In this document: positions 19,485 to 28,634 of the stretch, piece after piece
How the letters are laid out: each line of letters begins with the position of its first letter
How positions within the stretch are numbered: the first letter of the stretch is position 1
Source of the DNA: an uncultured Odoribacter sp.
GTDB lineage: Bacteria; Bacteroidota; Bacteroidia; Bacteroidales; Marinifilaceae
Assembly: GCA_900544025.1 (NCBI GenBank)
Contig: UQTM01000020.1
Coordinates: 1 to 51,376 of the forward strand
Direction: 5' to 3'
DNA length: 51,376 nucleotides
Notes under the pieces: generated by a model
What the model saw: only the letters and a program-made list of their open reading frames with translations
What the model was told of the DNA's origin: nothing
The model's database searches: none
Made by a program: the position numbers and the translations under genes

Positions 19485-20423
19485 TTATTTATATAACTCT
19501 GTTTTTGCCGGGATAGAAATTTCGTAAGTTTTATGGTGGGGATTACGAAGTTCGGTTTTGCGCAGCCAGGGATTGAAACGTTTCAGGATTTTGTAACTGA
19601 TACCCTGTTCGTGTGCGAAATCCGCCCAGCTTTTTACGGCTCCTGTCACTTTTATTTTCTTGACTTTTTCGCTGGGGTAGATCGTTTGTACATTGAAATT
19701 GTATAACTCCGGATGGTTTATGATCTGTTTCAGGGCGAGAATGCGGAATACGTATCGTCCGGTTTCTTCTCCCAGTAACAAATCGTAATAATTGTTTTCT
19801 TTCTGAATTTCCATTTGTCTGGAAATCATAGAATTGCCGGCATTGTATGAAGCGGCTGCCATGGTCCACGATCCGAATCTTTCGTATGCTTTTTGCAAAT
19901 ATTTTGCCGCTGCTTCGGTCGATTTTTCGATATTATAGCGTTCGTCGATTTCGGTATTCACTTCTAAGCCTAGCTCTTGTGCCGTACCTTTCATGAATTG
20001 CCATACACCCACGGCTCCGGCAGGAGATACCGCTAAAGGGTTCAGGTTACTTTCAATGACAGCAAGGTATTTGAAATCGTCCGGAATACCGTTTTTTTTG
20101 AGAATGGGTTCGATGATGGCGAATATTCTGGGCGAATTTTTCAATATCTGTATGGTGTGAGAATGCAAGTAGGTATTGACAATCAATTCCTTTTTAAAAG
20201 ATTCCTGCACATCCAGCCTTTGCAAAGGCACGGCTTCGCCTGCCAGATCGAATTTAGTGGGCATGAAAACATCGGAAACTATTGCAGCCGGATTGTTTTC
20301 ATCCGAAGTATATGCCACAGGCGAGGGGGTGTTTGTGGCTGCTTTGGATTTGAATACGATCATAAAAATATTGATGCAAAATGCAACAACGCAGAGATAA
20401 AGTATGGTGTATATTTTTTTCAT
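19485..20423 (-). CDS. Membrane-bound lytic transglycosylase, MltD-like (GH23)
   Basis: A 312-residue peptidoglycan-cleaving enzyme. An N-terminal hydrophobic segment (residues 5-24) works as signal or anchor. The SLT/GH23 domain has the catalytic Glu124 in VIESNLNP, followed by SPAGAVGVWQFM and the AAASYNAG motif. Family members cut the MurNAc-GlcNAc bond with formation of 1,6-anhydro-MurNAc. The C terminus (after about residue 240) has an incomplete LysM-like look (SWADFAHEQGISYKILKRFN). I start at ATG 20421-20423 (MKKIYTILYL). An in-frame ATG at 20480 would add 19 residues, and still longer versions overlap the MATE gene. It ends the minus-strand group BamA-like, MATE, transglycosylase. 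Confidence 0.88.
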   Translation of the reverse strand: MKKIYTILYLCVVAFCINIFMIVFKSKAATNTPSPVAYTSDENNPAAIVSDVFMPTKFDLAGEAVPLQRLDVQESFKKELIVNTYLHSHTIQILKNSPRIFAIIEPILKKNGIPDDFKYLAVIESNLNPLAVSPAGAVGVWQFMKGTAQELGLEVNTEIDERYNIEKSTEAAAKYLQKAYERFGSWTMAAASYNAGNSMISRQMEIQKENNYYDLLLGEETGRYVFRILALKQIINHPELYNFNVQTIYPSEKVKKIKVTGAVKSWADFAHEQGISYKILKRFNPWLRKTELRNPHHKTYEISIPAKTELYK

Positions 20424-20497
20424 ATTCTTTTGTGTTAAGATGTTCCGATGTTTCGCAAAGCGATTAAAAAGGTTGATCATGGGTTTTTGAATACGTT

Positions 20498-21829
20498 TTA
20501 TATTTTTTTCTTTTGCCAATGTGCCAGTTTCATATAAAGCAGGGATAATATTCCGATCAGGATGCCGTAAGTGATTTCGCTCGTCCATACCCATTCTACA
20601 TGAGTGCCGATATAGGATGCAAAGAACCATACAGACAGGGTGTAAGCCACCAGGACCACCGATTCCAGCAGCAGGGCGTTAATGGTGTTACCCGTACCGG
20701 AAACGGCTTCGAAGAATGTCATTCCAAACCCTAAAGAAAGTGCCCCGAGACAGATCACATAGAGAGAGTGAATAGAAGCCTCAACCAATAATGGATCGTC
20801 GGTGTATATCGATAATATCAGATGAGGGAAAAACAGACAGCACAATAAAACCGGTAACACGGCCAGACAACTCTGGCGTGTGATTTTATAGACCGTAGAG
20901 ATCACTTCTGCTTGTTTCCCCTCGCCGATCAATCGGCTGGTGAGGGTATTGGAAGTCGCTGCAAAGGCGAAAACCGGGATAGCGATAAGCATGTAAACAC
21001 TTCTGACCACTCCGGTCACGGCGATCGATTCTTCGCCCATACGTTCTACCAGGGCAAAGAAAATAAACCAGGTCCCGAAAGAAAATAGCTTTTGCAGCAT
21101 GGTGGGAAAGGCTAATTTTAAAATAGCTTTCATCAGCCAGCCTTCCAATTTATGAAAGGCAAATAAAGCATATTTTTTGATCGGCAGCTGAGTGACCGTA
21201 TAGACGATAAAAAAGATAAAGGCGGCGATCTCCGCACATACCGAGGCAAGGGCAGCCCCGCCAACCCCCATTTCGGGAAATCCCCATTTACCGAAAATCA
21301 GGGTGTAATCGAGAAAAATGTTTACACCCGCCATTAAGGCTGTGGAAAAGCTAATGACTTTTGTATTGGAAAGCCCGATGTACAATGCTCTGAACAGGAA
21401 GTTGAAACATACGAAGATAATACCGTAGTGGCGGTAATCCATATATTCCATGGCTGCTGCATAAATATTGGGCGATTGGATGATCCGGTGCAGAATATCG
21501 GCCGTATAAAAATGTTGCAGCAGAAAGAGTCCCGATGCCAATACCAGTACAAAAACAAGCCCGTGTTCGAAAACCACCCCGATCCGTTCGAACCGGCCTT
21601 CGCCGAGTCGGCGGGCCACGATGATCTGTACACCTATGGCGAATCCCCAGGCAAGTGTGGAATATACATAGTAGTATATCCCTGCCATCATGGAAGCTCC
21701 GAGCGCGATAGCGCTAACCCGGCCTAAAAAGGCTGTGTCGGTCAGCGTGATTAAAGTCTGGGCAAGGTTACCGAACATAATCGGATAAGCAATGGTCCAG
21801 ATGGTTCTTTTCGTGATAGAACTTTTCAT
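20498..21829 (-). CDS. MATE family efflux transporter
   Basis: A 443-residue, 12-helix multidrug and toxin extrusion protein with the two-fold repeat of the family. The N terminus (IWTIAYPIMFGNLAQTLIT and TAFLGRVS) is typical, as is the second-half start FPTMLQKLFSFGTWF. MATE proteins export cationic drugs or metabolites using Na+ or H+ gradients. It sits 74 bases upstream of the transglycosylase on the same strand, has its own promoter-like box at 21875-21882, and follows the BamA-like gene by 113 bases. The substrate is unknown. Confidence 0.93.
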   Translation of the reverse strand: MKSSITKRTIWTIAYPIMFGNLAQTLITLTDTAFLGRVSAIALGASMMAGIYYYVYSTLAWGFAIGVQIIVARRLGEGRFERIGVVFEHGLVFVLVLASGLFLLQHFYTADILHRIIQSPNIYAAAMEYMDYRHYGIIFVCFNFLFRALYIGLSNTKVISFSTALMAGVNIFLDYTLIFGKWGFPEMGVGGAALASVCAEIAAFIFFIVYTVTQLPIKKYALFAFHKLEGWLMKAILKLAFPTMLQKLFSFGTWFIFFALVERMGEESIAVTGVVRSVYMLIAIPVFAFAATSNTLTSRLIGEGKQAEVISTVYKITRQSCLAVLPVLLCCLFFPHLILSIYTDDPLLVEASIHSLYVICLGALSLGFGMTFFEAVSGTGNTINALLLESVVLVAYTLSVWFFASYIGTHVEWVWTSEITYGILIGILSLLYMKLAHWQKKKI

Positions 21830-21874
21830 GGAAATAAAAATTATTTTGGATTAGAAGAATCCGCCCTTGGATTA

Positions 21875-21882
21875 CAAAAATA
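21875..21882 (-). promoter_or_regulatory. Promoter -7 box for the MATE gene
   Basis: On the minus strand this reads TATTTTTG, an exact TAnnTTTG match, 45 bases before the start codon. No clear -33 TTTG is visible. Confidence 0.5.
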
Positions 21883-21942
21883 CAAAAAGTAACGGGCTAT
21901 TTTCTTCTTTTTATTTCCATTTTAAGTAATTTTCTAAGATTT

Positions 21943-23175
21943 TTAGAAGGCTTCGGTCATATTCATGTAAACTCCCCATTTTTGCCCCGGCTCTCTTCCG
22001 ATGTCTAAGCGGAAGTTTTTACGGGGTTGTAACTGGATGCGTAAGCCGACTCCGTAGTTGAATTTCCATTTATCCCATTTGGCGGGAGTTTTTCCTAAAG
22101 TTCCGGTTCCGACCCATGCCACGGCTCCGAATTTCGACCAGAAAGCTCCCCGTTCGTAGGCTTCCTGCGACATGAACATGTGGCGGTATTCTACGATCCC
22201 GTAAGCCATGGATTTATCGCGGTATTTCCCCCACAGGTAACCGCGCAGGTCGAAAGGAGAGCCGAAAATCGGTAATTCCGTGTAGGGTACGTTATCGAAA
22301 CCGATCTGGCTTTTTGCCGTCCAGGCGAGTGTGCTTCTGCGTTTGAAGAGTTGCTGGAACTGACGGTATTCCAGTTCGACTATTTCGTAATTATAATTGC
22401 CTCCGAAGTATTTGCCGTACAGGGTTCCCATAGCACTCAGCAGCATCCCGTGATAGGGGGTGGCCACATCGTCTCGGGTGTCATACTGGAACAAAGCCCC
22501 CAAGCCGATATTATGGTATTTTTTACCGTATTTCTGGATGGCTGCATTATGTTCCATGAAATAAGACATATCTTTGGATTTGGCATAGTTGATGTCGAGC
22601 ATGGCTCCCGTATATACATGCGGAAGAATTTCCCATACGAATTTAGGATTGAACTGAATGCTGGTTTTATGGAAAGTAACCGAATCTTTGCCGTAAAGGT
22701 CTTTTAATTCTTCTCCCGCTTTAATCTGGTCGTAACCGATGCCGTAGAAGTTTGCCGGTTCGGTGCGGAACCCGTATTTCACGTAGATGCGGAATTTATT
22801 TTCATTGAAGAATAAGGTTCCTGCCCCTGCTGCGATAAAAGTTCCGTTGATCGAGATGTTGAATCCCACAGGAATAAAAGAACGCTGGCTGATGGAATCG
22901 TTTTTATTCATCCTGAACGACATCAGCATAGCGCCACCCACCCCCAGAGAGGCTTCCGGATTATAAGACGGCCCGCCCAGAATCGATGTCCAGACTTTTT
23001 TGTGAGCCCGGATAGAATCCCGGCGCTGTTGGCGCATTAATTGTTTTTGCTGGCTTGCGCTTAACTGCGGGGTAACGATCAGGGTGTCGGTAGGAGTAGT
23101 GATAATCACGGTGTCCTGCTGGCAAAAAGCCAAAGAGGAAGTGAAAATTAGGAATAGGGTGGCTAATACTTTCAT
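21943..23175 (-). CDS. BamA/TamA-type outer-membrane beta-barrel protein
   Basis: A 410-residue exported protein with a signal peptide (first 18 residues, ending LAFCQQ). A short linker is followed by a barrel of the Omp85/surface-antigen type. The markers are YDTRDDVATPYHGM, DLRGYLWGKYRD (the LRGY lid-loop signature of Omp85 barrels) and a C-terminal phenylalanine, which is the usual barrel-targeting signal. There are no POTRA domains, so it is a stand-alone barrel like many Bacteroidetes members annotated as surface antigen D15-like. The role in transport or assembly is not known. A promoter box lies 20 bases upstream of the start. Confidence 0.85.
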   Translation of the reverse strand: MKVLATLFLIFTSSLAFCQQDTVIITTPTDTLIVTPQLSASQQKQLMRQQRRDSIRAHKKVWTSILGGPSYNPEASLGVGGAMLMSFRMNKNDSISQRSFIPVGFNISINGTFIAAGAGTLFFNENKFRIYVKYGFRTEPANFYGIGYDQIKAGEELKDLYGKDSVTFHKTSIQFNPKFVWEILPHVYTGAMLDINYAKSKDMSYFMEHNAAIQKYGKKYHNIGLGALFQYDTRDDVATPYHGMLLSAMGTLYGKYFGGNYNYEIVELEYRQFQQLFKRRSTLAWTAKSQIGFDNVPYTELPIFGSPFDLRGYLWGKYRDKSMAYGIVEYRHMFMSQEAYERGAFWSKFGAVAWVGTGTLGKTPAKWDKWKFNYGVGLRIQLQPRKNFRLDIGREPGQKWGVYMNMTEAF

Positions 23176-23194
23176 ATTCGGTTTTTAGATTCGG

Positions 23195-23202
23195 CAAATT
23201 TA
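23195..23202 (-). promoter_or_regulatory. Promoter -7 box for the BamA-like gene
   Basis: On the minus strand this reads TAAATTTG, an exact TAnnTTTG match, placing transcription start about 13 bases before the ATG. Confidence 0.5.
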
Positions 23203-23344
23203 CTTCAAAAATTATGCCTAAAAATCATTTGGATGTTAAATTACATTATTTGTTAAATTAACGACCTTTGCCATAAAGAGGTTTTGAAATTAAAATGTTA
23301 TTTTCGCCCTACTATCTGAATTGTTTATTTAAATATATATCATT

Positions 23345-23794
23345 ATGACGATTGAAGAACAGGTTAGCGAAGGTATAAAAAGCGCCATGAAAGCTAAGGA
23401 TAAGGTACGTTTGGAAACTCTCCGCAATATTAAGAAAGTGATTTTAGAGGCTAAAACCAGACCGGGAGCCGGAGACCGGATCGACGATGCGGAGTGTATC
23501 AAGATCATTCAAAAGTTAGCAAAGCAGGGGAAAGAGTCGGCTGAAATTTATAAACAGCAGGGCCGGGAAGACCTTTACGAGCAGGAATCCGGGCAGGTGG
23601 CCGTGCTGGAAGAATTTCTACCGAAACAGTTAAGCGAGGAGGAATTGACCGTTGCTTTAAAAGAAATTATTGCATCGGTCGGGGCTTCCGCTCCGCAGGA
23701 TATGGGGAAGGTGATGGGAGCCGCCACCAAGAAATTAGCCGGCTTAGCCGATGGAAAAATTATTTCTGCCAAGGTGAAAGAACTATTGAACTGA
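23345..23794 (+). CDS. GatB/YqeY domain-containing protein
   Basis: A 149-residue cytoplasmic protein, full length for the YqeY family. The family shares the C-terminal tRNA-binding helical domain of GatB, the amidotransferase subunit. Typical stretches are KAKDKVRLETLRNIKK at the front, EEFLPKQLSEEEL in the middle and GKVMGAATKKLAGLADGK at the end. It may bind tRNA or tRNA-like ligands, but no confirmed role is known to me. It stands alone, divergent from the BamA-like gene, with a terminator about 110 bases downstream. Confidence 0.93.
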   Translation: MTIEEQVSEGIKSAMKAKDKVRLETLRNIKKVILEAKTRPGAGDRIDDAECIKIIQKLAKQGKESAEIYKQQGREDLYEQESGQVAVLEEFLPKQLSEEELTVALKEIIASVGASAPQDMGKVMGAATKKLAGLADGKIISAKVKELLN

Positions 23795-23903
23795 TTATTT
23801 CATAATCGGAAGCAATAAAACAGATGGAAAATATATAATTTTCAAAGTGTTAATATTGATATAATGATAATTGTCCAAATTTGGATAAAATCATTTTATA
23901 TTG

Positions 23904-23948
23904 AAAAGACAGGATGTCGGAATGAAACCGGATTCTGTCTTTTTTTAT
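23904..23948 (+). terminator. Terminator downstream of yqeY
   Basis: AAAAGACAG (23904-23912) pairs with CTGTCTTTT (23935-23943), with partial inner pairing CGG/CCG, and is followed by a T7 run. Confidence 0.75.
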
Positions 23949-24310
23949 TTCGTTTTTCATGATTTTATTTATTCGATATTCCTGTCTTTTTCACTCCCCG
24001 GTTCGTTTTCGATAATTTCCCTGAGTATTCCCTTTTTTAAGAATTTTAGCTTGCTTTTTCTTTCCCGGTTCATTAGATTTGGGTTTCCGGGCTTATTAGA
24101 TAGGATATGATTGTTTTTTGTTTTTCGGCCGGGAAAGGCCTGAAAAAAAATTTCATATTTAAAGTGTTGTGCCTGTTTTGAAATTTACAGATAGATAAGG
24201 TAATCTTTAAAATTATTCATTACATAGCGCGATGGTTGAAAAACGATGAAACAAAGTAGAGCCTGTTTTTGAATAATTTTAAAAAGAAGACAAAAAATAG
24301 TTTTTTTAGT

Positions 24311-24318
24311 TATCTTTG
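24311..24318 (+). promoter_or_regulatory. Promoter -7 box of the GH2-sulfatase-GH36-GH29 operon
   Basis: TATCTTTG matches TAnnTTTG exactly. The predicted start of transcription near 24324 gives a leader of about 25 bases. No good -33 box is seen. Confidence 0.5.
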
Positions 24319-24349
24319 AAAGTTGTTAAATTCGTAAGCGAGAGTCTGT

Positions 24350-27025
24350 ATGAGGCATTTTTTTGTATTTATTTTATTTATTGTCATAGGTTTACCTATT
24401 TTCGGTAAGGCCTATCAGCCTGTTTTTTCCACTGCTGGTTTTTACCCGTTGGCTCATTCCGGGCGGGAAGTGTTTAATATGAATGCGGCCTGGCGTTTTG
24501 TAAAGGGCGATGCCCCCGATGCCTGGAAGCCGGATTTTGACGATTCGGGCTGGGAAGTGGTGCAACTTCCTCATGGATTGGAATATTTGCCGACAGAGGC
24601 CAGCGGTTGTGTGAATTATCAGGGAGCAGCCTGGTACAGAAAGCATTTTATGCCGGATGCCCGTTTAAAGGGGAAAAAAATATTTCTCCATTTTGAAGCG
24701 ATTATGGGAAAATCGAAAGTGTGGGTGAACGGCAAATTAATGACAGAGCATTTCGGTGGATATTTGCCTGTGATTGTAGATGTGTCCGGTGTATTGGATT
24801 GGGAAAAAGAAAATGTTGTCACTGTGTGGACGGATAATAGCAACGATCCGATTTATCCTCCCGGAAAACCTCAGGAAACTTTGGATTTTTCATATTTCGG
24901 AGGAATTTACCGGGATTGTTTTTTGATCAGTCATAATCCTGTTTATATCACCGATCCCAATTATGAAAAGGTGGTAGCCGGGGGAGGACTGTTCGTGGCT
25001 TATGACCGGGTTTCTGCACAACAGGCCGATATTTTGTTGAATCTACATGTACGAAATGAGAAAAATACGGATTTTGTAGGAAAAATCGAATATGAATTGC
25101 TGGATACGGCAGGGGTGAGGAAGGCCGTTTTATCCCGTCCGTTGAAAATTTTGTCCGACAGTGCTTGTTCCGTGGCGGGCAGCATTCGCCTGAAACGTCC
25201 CGAACTGTGGTCGCCCGAATCCCCATACCTTTACACCTTGCTTGTACGCGTGAAAGATAAACGGGGCAATGTGGTGGATGGATACCGCCGCCGGATCGGA
25301 GTGAGAAGTATCGAATTTAAAGGGAAAGACGGTTTCTGGCTGAACGGGCGTCCTTACGAGGCTCCGTTGATCGGAGCGAACCGGCATCAGGATTTTGCTG
25401 TGATCGGCAATGCGCTTTCCAATAGCTTGCACTGGCGGGATGCGAAGAAGTTGAGGGATGTCGGTTTAAAGGTGATCCGGAATGCACACTACCCGCAAGA
25501 TCCGGCTTTTATGGATGCTTGCGACGAACTGGGGCTTTTTGTGATTGTCAATACACCGGGCTGGCAATTCTGGAACAATGCCCCGGTCTTTGCCGAGCGG
25601 GTGTATTCCGATATCCGGAATATGGTACGCCGTGACCGGAACCATCCTTCCGTATGGATGTGGGAACCTATCCTGAACGAAACATGGTATCCTGCCGATT
25701 TTGCCAAAAGAACCCGGGATATCGTGGAAGAAGAATATCCGTATCCTTATTGTTATTGCGGCTGCGATGCCACGGCCAAGGGACACGAGCATTTTAAAAT
25801 ATTGTTTACCCATCCCCTGACGGGTGGAGGCGGGGCGTTCTCCGCCGAGCAGATGCAGCCGGATATCACTTATTTTACCAGGGAATGGGGAGATAACGTG
25901 GACGATTGGAATTCTCATAATTCGCCGAGCCGGGTGAGCCGGGCCTGGGGAGAAGCACCTATGCTGGTGCAGGCGAACCATTATGCTTCTCCCGATTATC
26001 AGTACACCTGTTATGAGACTTTGTTCCGGACTTCCCGCCAGCATGTGGGCGGATGCCTCTGGCATTCTTTCGACCACCAGCGCGGGTATCATCCCGATCC
26101 CTTTTATGGCGGATTGATGGATGTGTTCCGGCAGCCGAAATATTCTTATTATATGTTTAAATCCCAGCGTTCGCCTTATCAAAGCGGTATTCTTGCGGAG
26201 ACGGGGCCTATGGTGTATATCGCCCATGAAATGACTCCTTTTTCGCCGAAAGATGTAACCGTTTTCTCTAATTGCGATGAAGTGAGGCTAACCGTATTTA
26301 AAGAAGGGAAACAATACGTTTATAAAAAGCCCGTTCGTGAAAAAGGAATGCCTTCCCCGGTGATCCGCTTCGATCATGTTTACGATTTTATGGCCGATAA
26401 AGCTTTGTCGCGGCAAAGAAAGCAAGGAGATGTTTATATGCTGGCGGAAGGTTTGATCGATGGGGAAGTCGTTGCAACCGATAAGCGTGCGCCTGCCCGC
26501 CGTCCTTCCAAGATCGTGCTATGGCTGGACAATGAGGGGGTGGATTTGGTGGCCGACGGCTCCGACCTGGTAACTGTGGTGGCGGGGGTTGCTGATGCCA
26601 ACGGTAATATCAAGCGGCTGAACAATTATGATATCCGGTTTACGGTCGAAGGTGAAGGTGAACTGGTCGGGGATGAATCGATCTTTGCCAATCCTCGTCC
26701 GGTGGTTTGGGGAACTGCTCCTATTTTGGTGCGTTCCACTTTGCAGCCCGGAAAAATACGGGTAAAGGCGGAAGTGCTGCTGAAAGGTTCACAGATGCCT
26801 GTTGCCGGAGAAATCGAGTTCGAGAGTGTAAAACCCGCCATTCCTTTGATATATGCTGGGAAAGAAGCAGAATCCGGAGGAGTGCAGGCTGCTGCCGTGA
26901 AACGCGGCGAAAATAGCCGGGAATTGGAAAAGAAAGTGGAACAGTTACAAAATGAACTGAATGCGCTGCGATTGAAAGAGGTGGAACGGCAACAGGAAGA
27001 GTTCGAAGGAAAAGGTAAAAAATAA
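24350..27025 (+). CDS. GH2 glycoside hydrolase, probable beta-galactosidase
   Basis: An 891-residue secreted enzyme with an N-terminal signal peptide (about 1-21). GH2 sugar-binding, immunoglobulin-like and TIM-barrel domains follow in order (about 40-200, 210-320 and 325-620). GANRHQDF, the acid/base Glu444 in PILNETW and the probable nucleophile Glu512 in TREWGD are visible. Bacteroidetes beta-galactosidases have this layout, but other GH2 specificities remain possible. After further beta domains, the last 40 residues form a charged heptad-like coiled coil (ELEKKVEQLQNELNALRLKE), which is unusual for GH2 enzymes and could oligomerise the protein. It is first in an operon with two sulfatases, GH36 and GH29, 25 bases before the next gene. 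Confidence 0.87.
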   Translation: MRHFFVFILFIVIGLPIFGKAYQPVFSTAGFYPLAHSGREVFNMNAAWRFVKGDAPDAWKPDFDDSGWEVVQLPHGLEYLPTEASGCVNYQGAAWYRKHFMPDARLKGKKIFLHFEAIMGKSKVWVNGKLMTEHFGGYLPVIVDVSGVLDWEKENVVTVWTDNSNDPIYPPGKPQETLDFSYFGGIYRDCFLISHNPVYITDPNYEKVVAGGGLFVAYDRVSAQQADILLNLHVRNEKNTDFVGKIEYELLDTAGVRKAVLSRPLKILSDSACSVAGSIRLKRPELWSPESPYLYTLLVRVKDKRGNVVDGYRRRIGVRSIEFKGKDGFWLNGRPYEAPLIGANRHQDFAVIGNALSNSLHWRDAKKLRDVGLKVIRNAHYPQDPAFMDACDELGLFVIVNTPGWQFWNNAPVFAERVYSDIRNMVRRDRNHPSVWMWEPILNETWYPADFAKRTRDIVEEEYPYPYCYCGCDATAKGHEHFKILFTHPLTGGGGAFSAEQMQPDITYFTREWGDNVDDWNSHNSPSRVSRAWGEAPMLVQANHYASPDYQYTCYETLFRTSRQHVGGCLWHSFDHQRGYHPDPFYGGLMDVFRQPKYSYYMFKSQRSPYQSGILAETGPMVYIAHEMTPFSPKDVTVFSNCDEVRLTVFKEGKQYVYKKPVREKGMPSPVIRFDHVYDFMADKALSRQRKQGDVYMLAEGLIDGEVVATDKRAPARRPSKIVLWLDNEGVDLVADGSDLVTVVAGVADANGNIKRLNNYDIRFTVEGEGELVGDESIFANPRPVVWGTAPILVRSTLQPGKIRVKAEVLLKGSQMPVAGEIEFESVKPAIPLIYAGKEAESGGVQAAAVKRGENSRELEKKVEQLQNELNALRLKEVERQQEEFEGKGKK

Positions 27026-27050
27026 AACTGCTATAAATTTTTAATCTACT

Positions 27051-28634
27051 ATGACAAAGATGAACACGACTACTTATTTACTTCCCTTAGCGGGTTTGGC
27101 TGTTTTGAACGGATGTGCACATCCGGCGAAAAAGGCAGAGCAACGTAAACCGTTGAACATTGTGTATATCATGACCGACGATCATTCTTATCAGACCATG
27201 AGCTGTTATGATAACCGGTATATCCATACGCCTAACCTTGACCGGATCGCTAAAGAGGGAGTGAGGTTTACCAATAGTTTTGTTTGTAATTCCCTTTCAG
27301 GGCCCAGCCGTGCGGCCATGCTGACCGGGAAACACAGTCATAAGAACGGATATAAGGATAATACGACAGGAGCCATTTTCAACGGACAGCAGCAGACGGT
27401 TCAACAGTTGTTGCAGCAAGGCGGTTATCAAACGGCAATGATCGGGAAGTGGCATTTGGGCGGAACTCCGACCTGCTTCGATTATTGGACGATCCTGCCG
27501 GGACAGGGGGATTATTATAATCCCGATTTCATTACTCCGGAGGGAACGGTGCGTTACGACGGCTATGTGACGAATGTTATTACCGACCTGAGTATCGACT
27601 GGCTGCGGGAAAAGAGAGATACCGCCAAGCCATTCTGCCTTTTTGTGCACCACAAAGCGATCCACCGGAATTGGATGGGGGATACGACCGACCTGGCGTT
27701 GTTTGAAGACAAGACTTTTGAAATGCCTGCTAATTTCTGGGACGATTACCAGGGACGCATTGCTGCCGGAAAACAGGAAATGAGTATCGATAAGGATATG
27801 ACCCTGATCTATGACCTGAAGATGCTGGACGACGATGTGAAAGACCACTACCGTTCGCTGTACACCCGTAAAGACGGGACAGATGGTACTTACGGACGGA
27901 TGAATGCCGCTCAAAAAGCAGCCTGGGATCGTCATTATCAACCGATTATCCAGGAGTTTAAAAAAGCTAAATTAACCGGAAAAGCTTTAGCCGAATGGAA
28001 GTACCAGCGTTATATGAAAGATTATCTGAAAACGGTGAAATCTTTAGACGATAATGTGGGCAGATTGCTGGATGAATTGGAAAAAGAGGGATTACTCGAA
28101 AATACACTGATCGTTTATACTTCCGACCAGGGATTCTATATGGGAGAACACGGTTGGTTCGACAAACGGTTTATGTACGAAGAGTCTATGCGTACTCCTT
28201 TGATCATGCGTTTGCCGGAGGGCTTTGACCGCCGGGGAGATATCGGGCAGATGGTGCAGAATATCGATTATGCGCCTACGTTCCTTGCTTTGGCCGGGCT
28301 TGAAGTGCCTTCCGATATTCAGGGTGTTTCTCTGCTGCCTTTGCTGAAAGGAGAAAATCCCGCCGATTGGCGCAAGGCTTTGTACTACCATTATTATGAA
28401 TTTCCGGCAGAACATGCCGTACGCCGCCATTACGGAGTGCGTAACGAACGTTATAAGCTGATTCATTTTTACAATGATATCGATGCATGGGAATTGTATG
28501 ATTTGCAAGCGGACCCGACCGAAATGAAGAATATTTACGGACAACCGGGAACGGAAGAGATCACAAAGCAATTAAGAAAAGAGTTGGAAGAACTCCAGAT
28601 ACAATACGATGATCCGATTAAGGCTAAAAACTAA
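27051..28634 (+). CDS. S1-family sulfatase, serine-type, lipoprotein
   Basis: A 527-residue sulfatase of the alkaline-phosphatase superfamily, exported as a lipoprotein (lipobox LNGC, Cys22). The maturation motif is S-G-P-S-R with Ser83 as the residue converted to formylglycine, so it needs a radical-SAM anSME maturase, which is not in this window. Asp43 and Asp44 (TDDH) are the first calcium ligands, and SDQGFYMGEHG supplies others. The sequence feels closest to N-acetylglucosamine-6-sulfatase-like members (S1_11 or relatives), but I cannot fix the subfamily. In context it probably removes sulfate from host glycans before the GH2, GH36 and GH29 enzymes act. Met4 is an alternative start. It overlaps the second sulfatase by 26 bases. 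Confidence 0.88.
   Translation: MTKMNTTTYLLPLAGLAVLNGCAHPAKKAEQRKPLNIVYIMTDDHSYQTMSCYDNRYIHTPNLDRIAKEGVRFTNSFVCNSLSGPSRAAMLTGKHSHKNGYKDNTTGAIFNGQQQTVQQLLQQGGYQTAMIGKWHLGGTPTCFDYWTILPGQGDYYNPDFITPEGTVRYDGYVTNVITDLSIDWLREKRDTAKPFCLFVHHKAIHRNWMGDTTDLALFEDKTFEMPANFWDDYQGRIAAGKQEMSIDKDMTLIYDLKMLDDDVKDHYRSLYTRKDGTDGTYGRMNAAQKAAWDRHYQPIIQEFKKAKLTGKALAEWKYQRYMKDYLKTVKSLDDNVGRLLDELEKEGLLENTLIVYTSDQGFYMGEHGWFDKRFMYEESMRTPLIMRLPEGFDRRGDIGQMVQNIDYAPTFLALAGLEVPSDIQGVSLLPLLKGENPADWRKALYYHYYEFPAEHAVRRHYGVRNERYKLIHFYNDIDAWELYDLQADPTEMKNIYGQPGTEEITKQLRKELEELQIQYDDPIKAKN

Larger units (their letters stand above)
23795..24349. other. 555-base gene-free region between yqeY and the sulfatase/GH operon
   Basis: AT-rich. 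It contains the terminator at 23904-23948 and the promoter box at 24311-24318. A 69-codon TTG-initiated frame at 23901-24110 overlaps the terminator and looks spurious. I see nothing else of note. Confidence 0.6.

Noticed and set aside
20424..20630. Longer N terminus for the lytic transglycosylase
   Set aside because: The 69-codon extension runs into the MATE gene and would put a hydrophilic stretch before the signal segment; the ATG at 20480 remains a minor possibility.
23901..24110. 69-codon TTG-initiated frame after yqeY
   Set aside because: Overlaps the terminator and is Phe/Ser-rich from AT-rich spacer.
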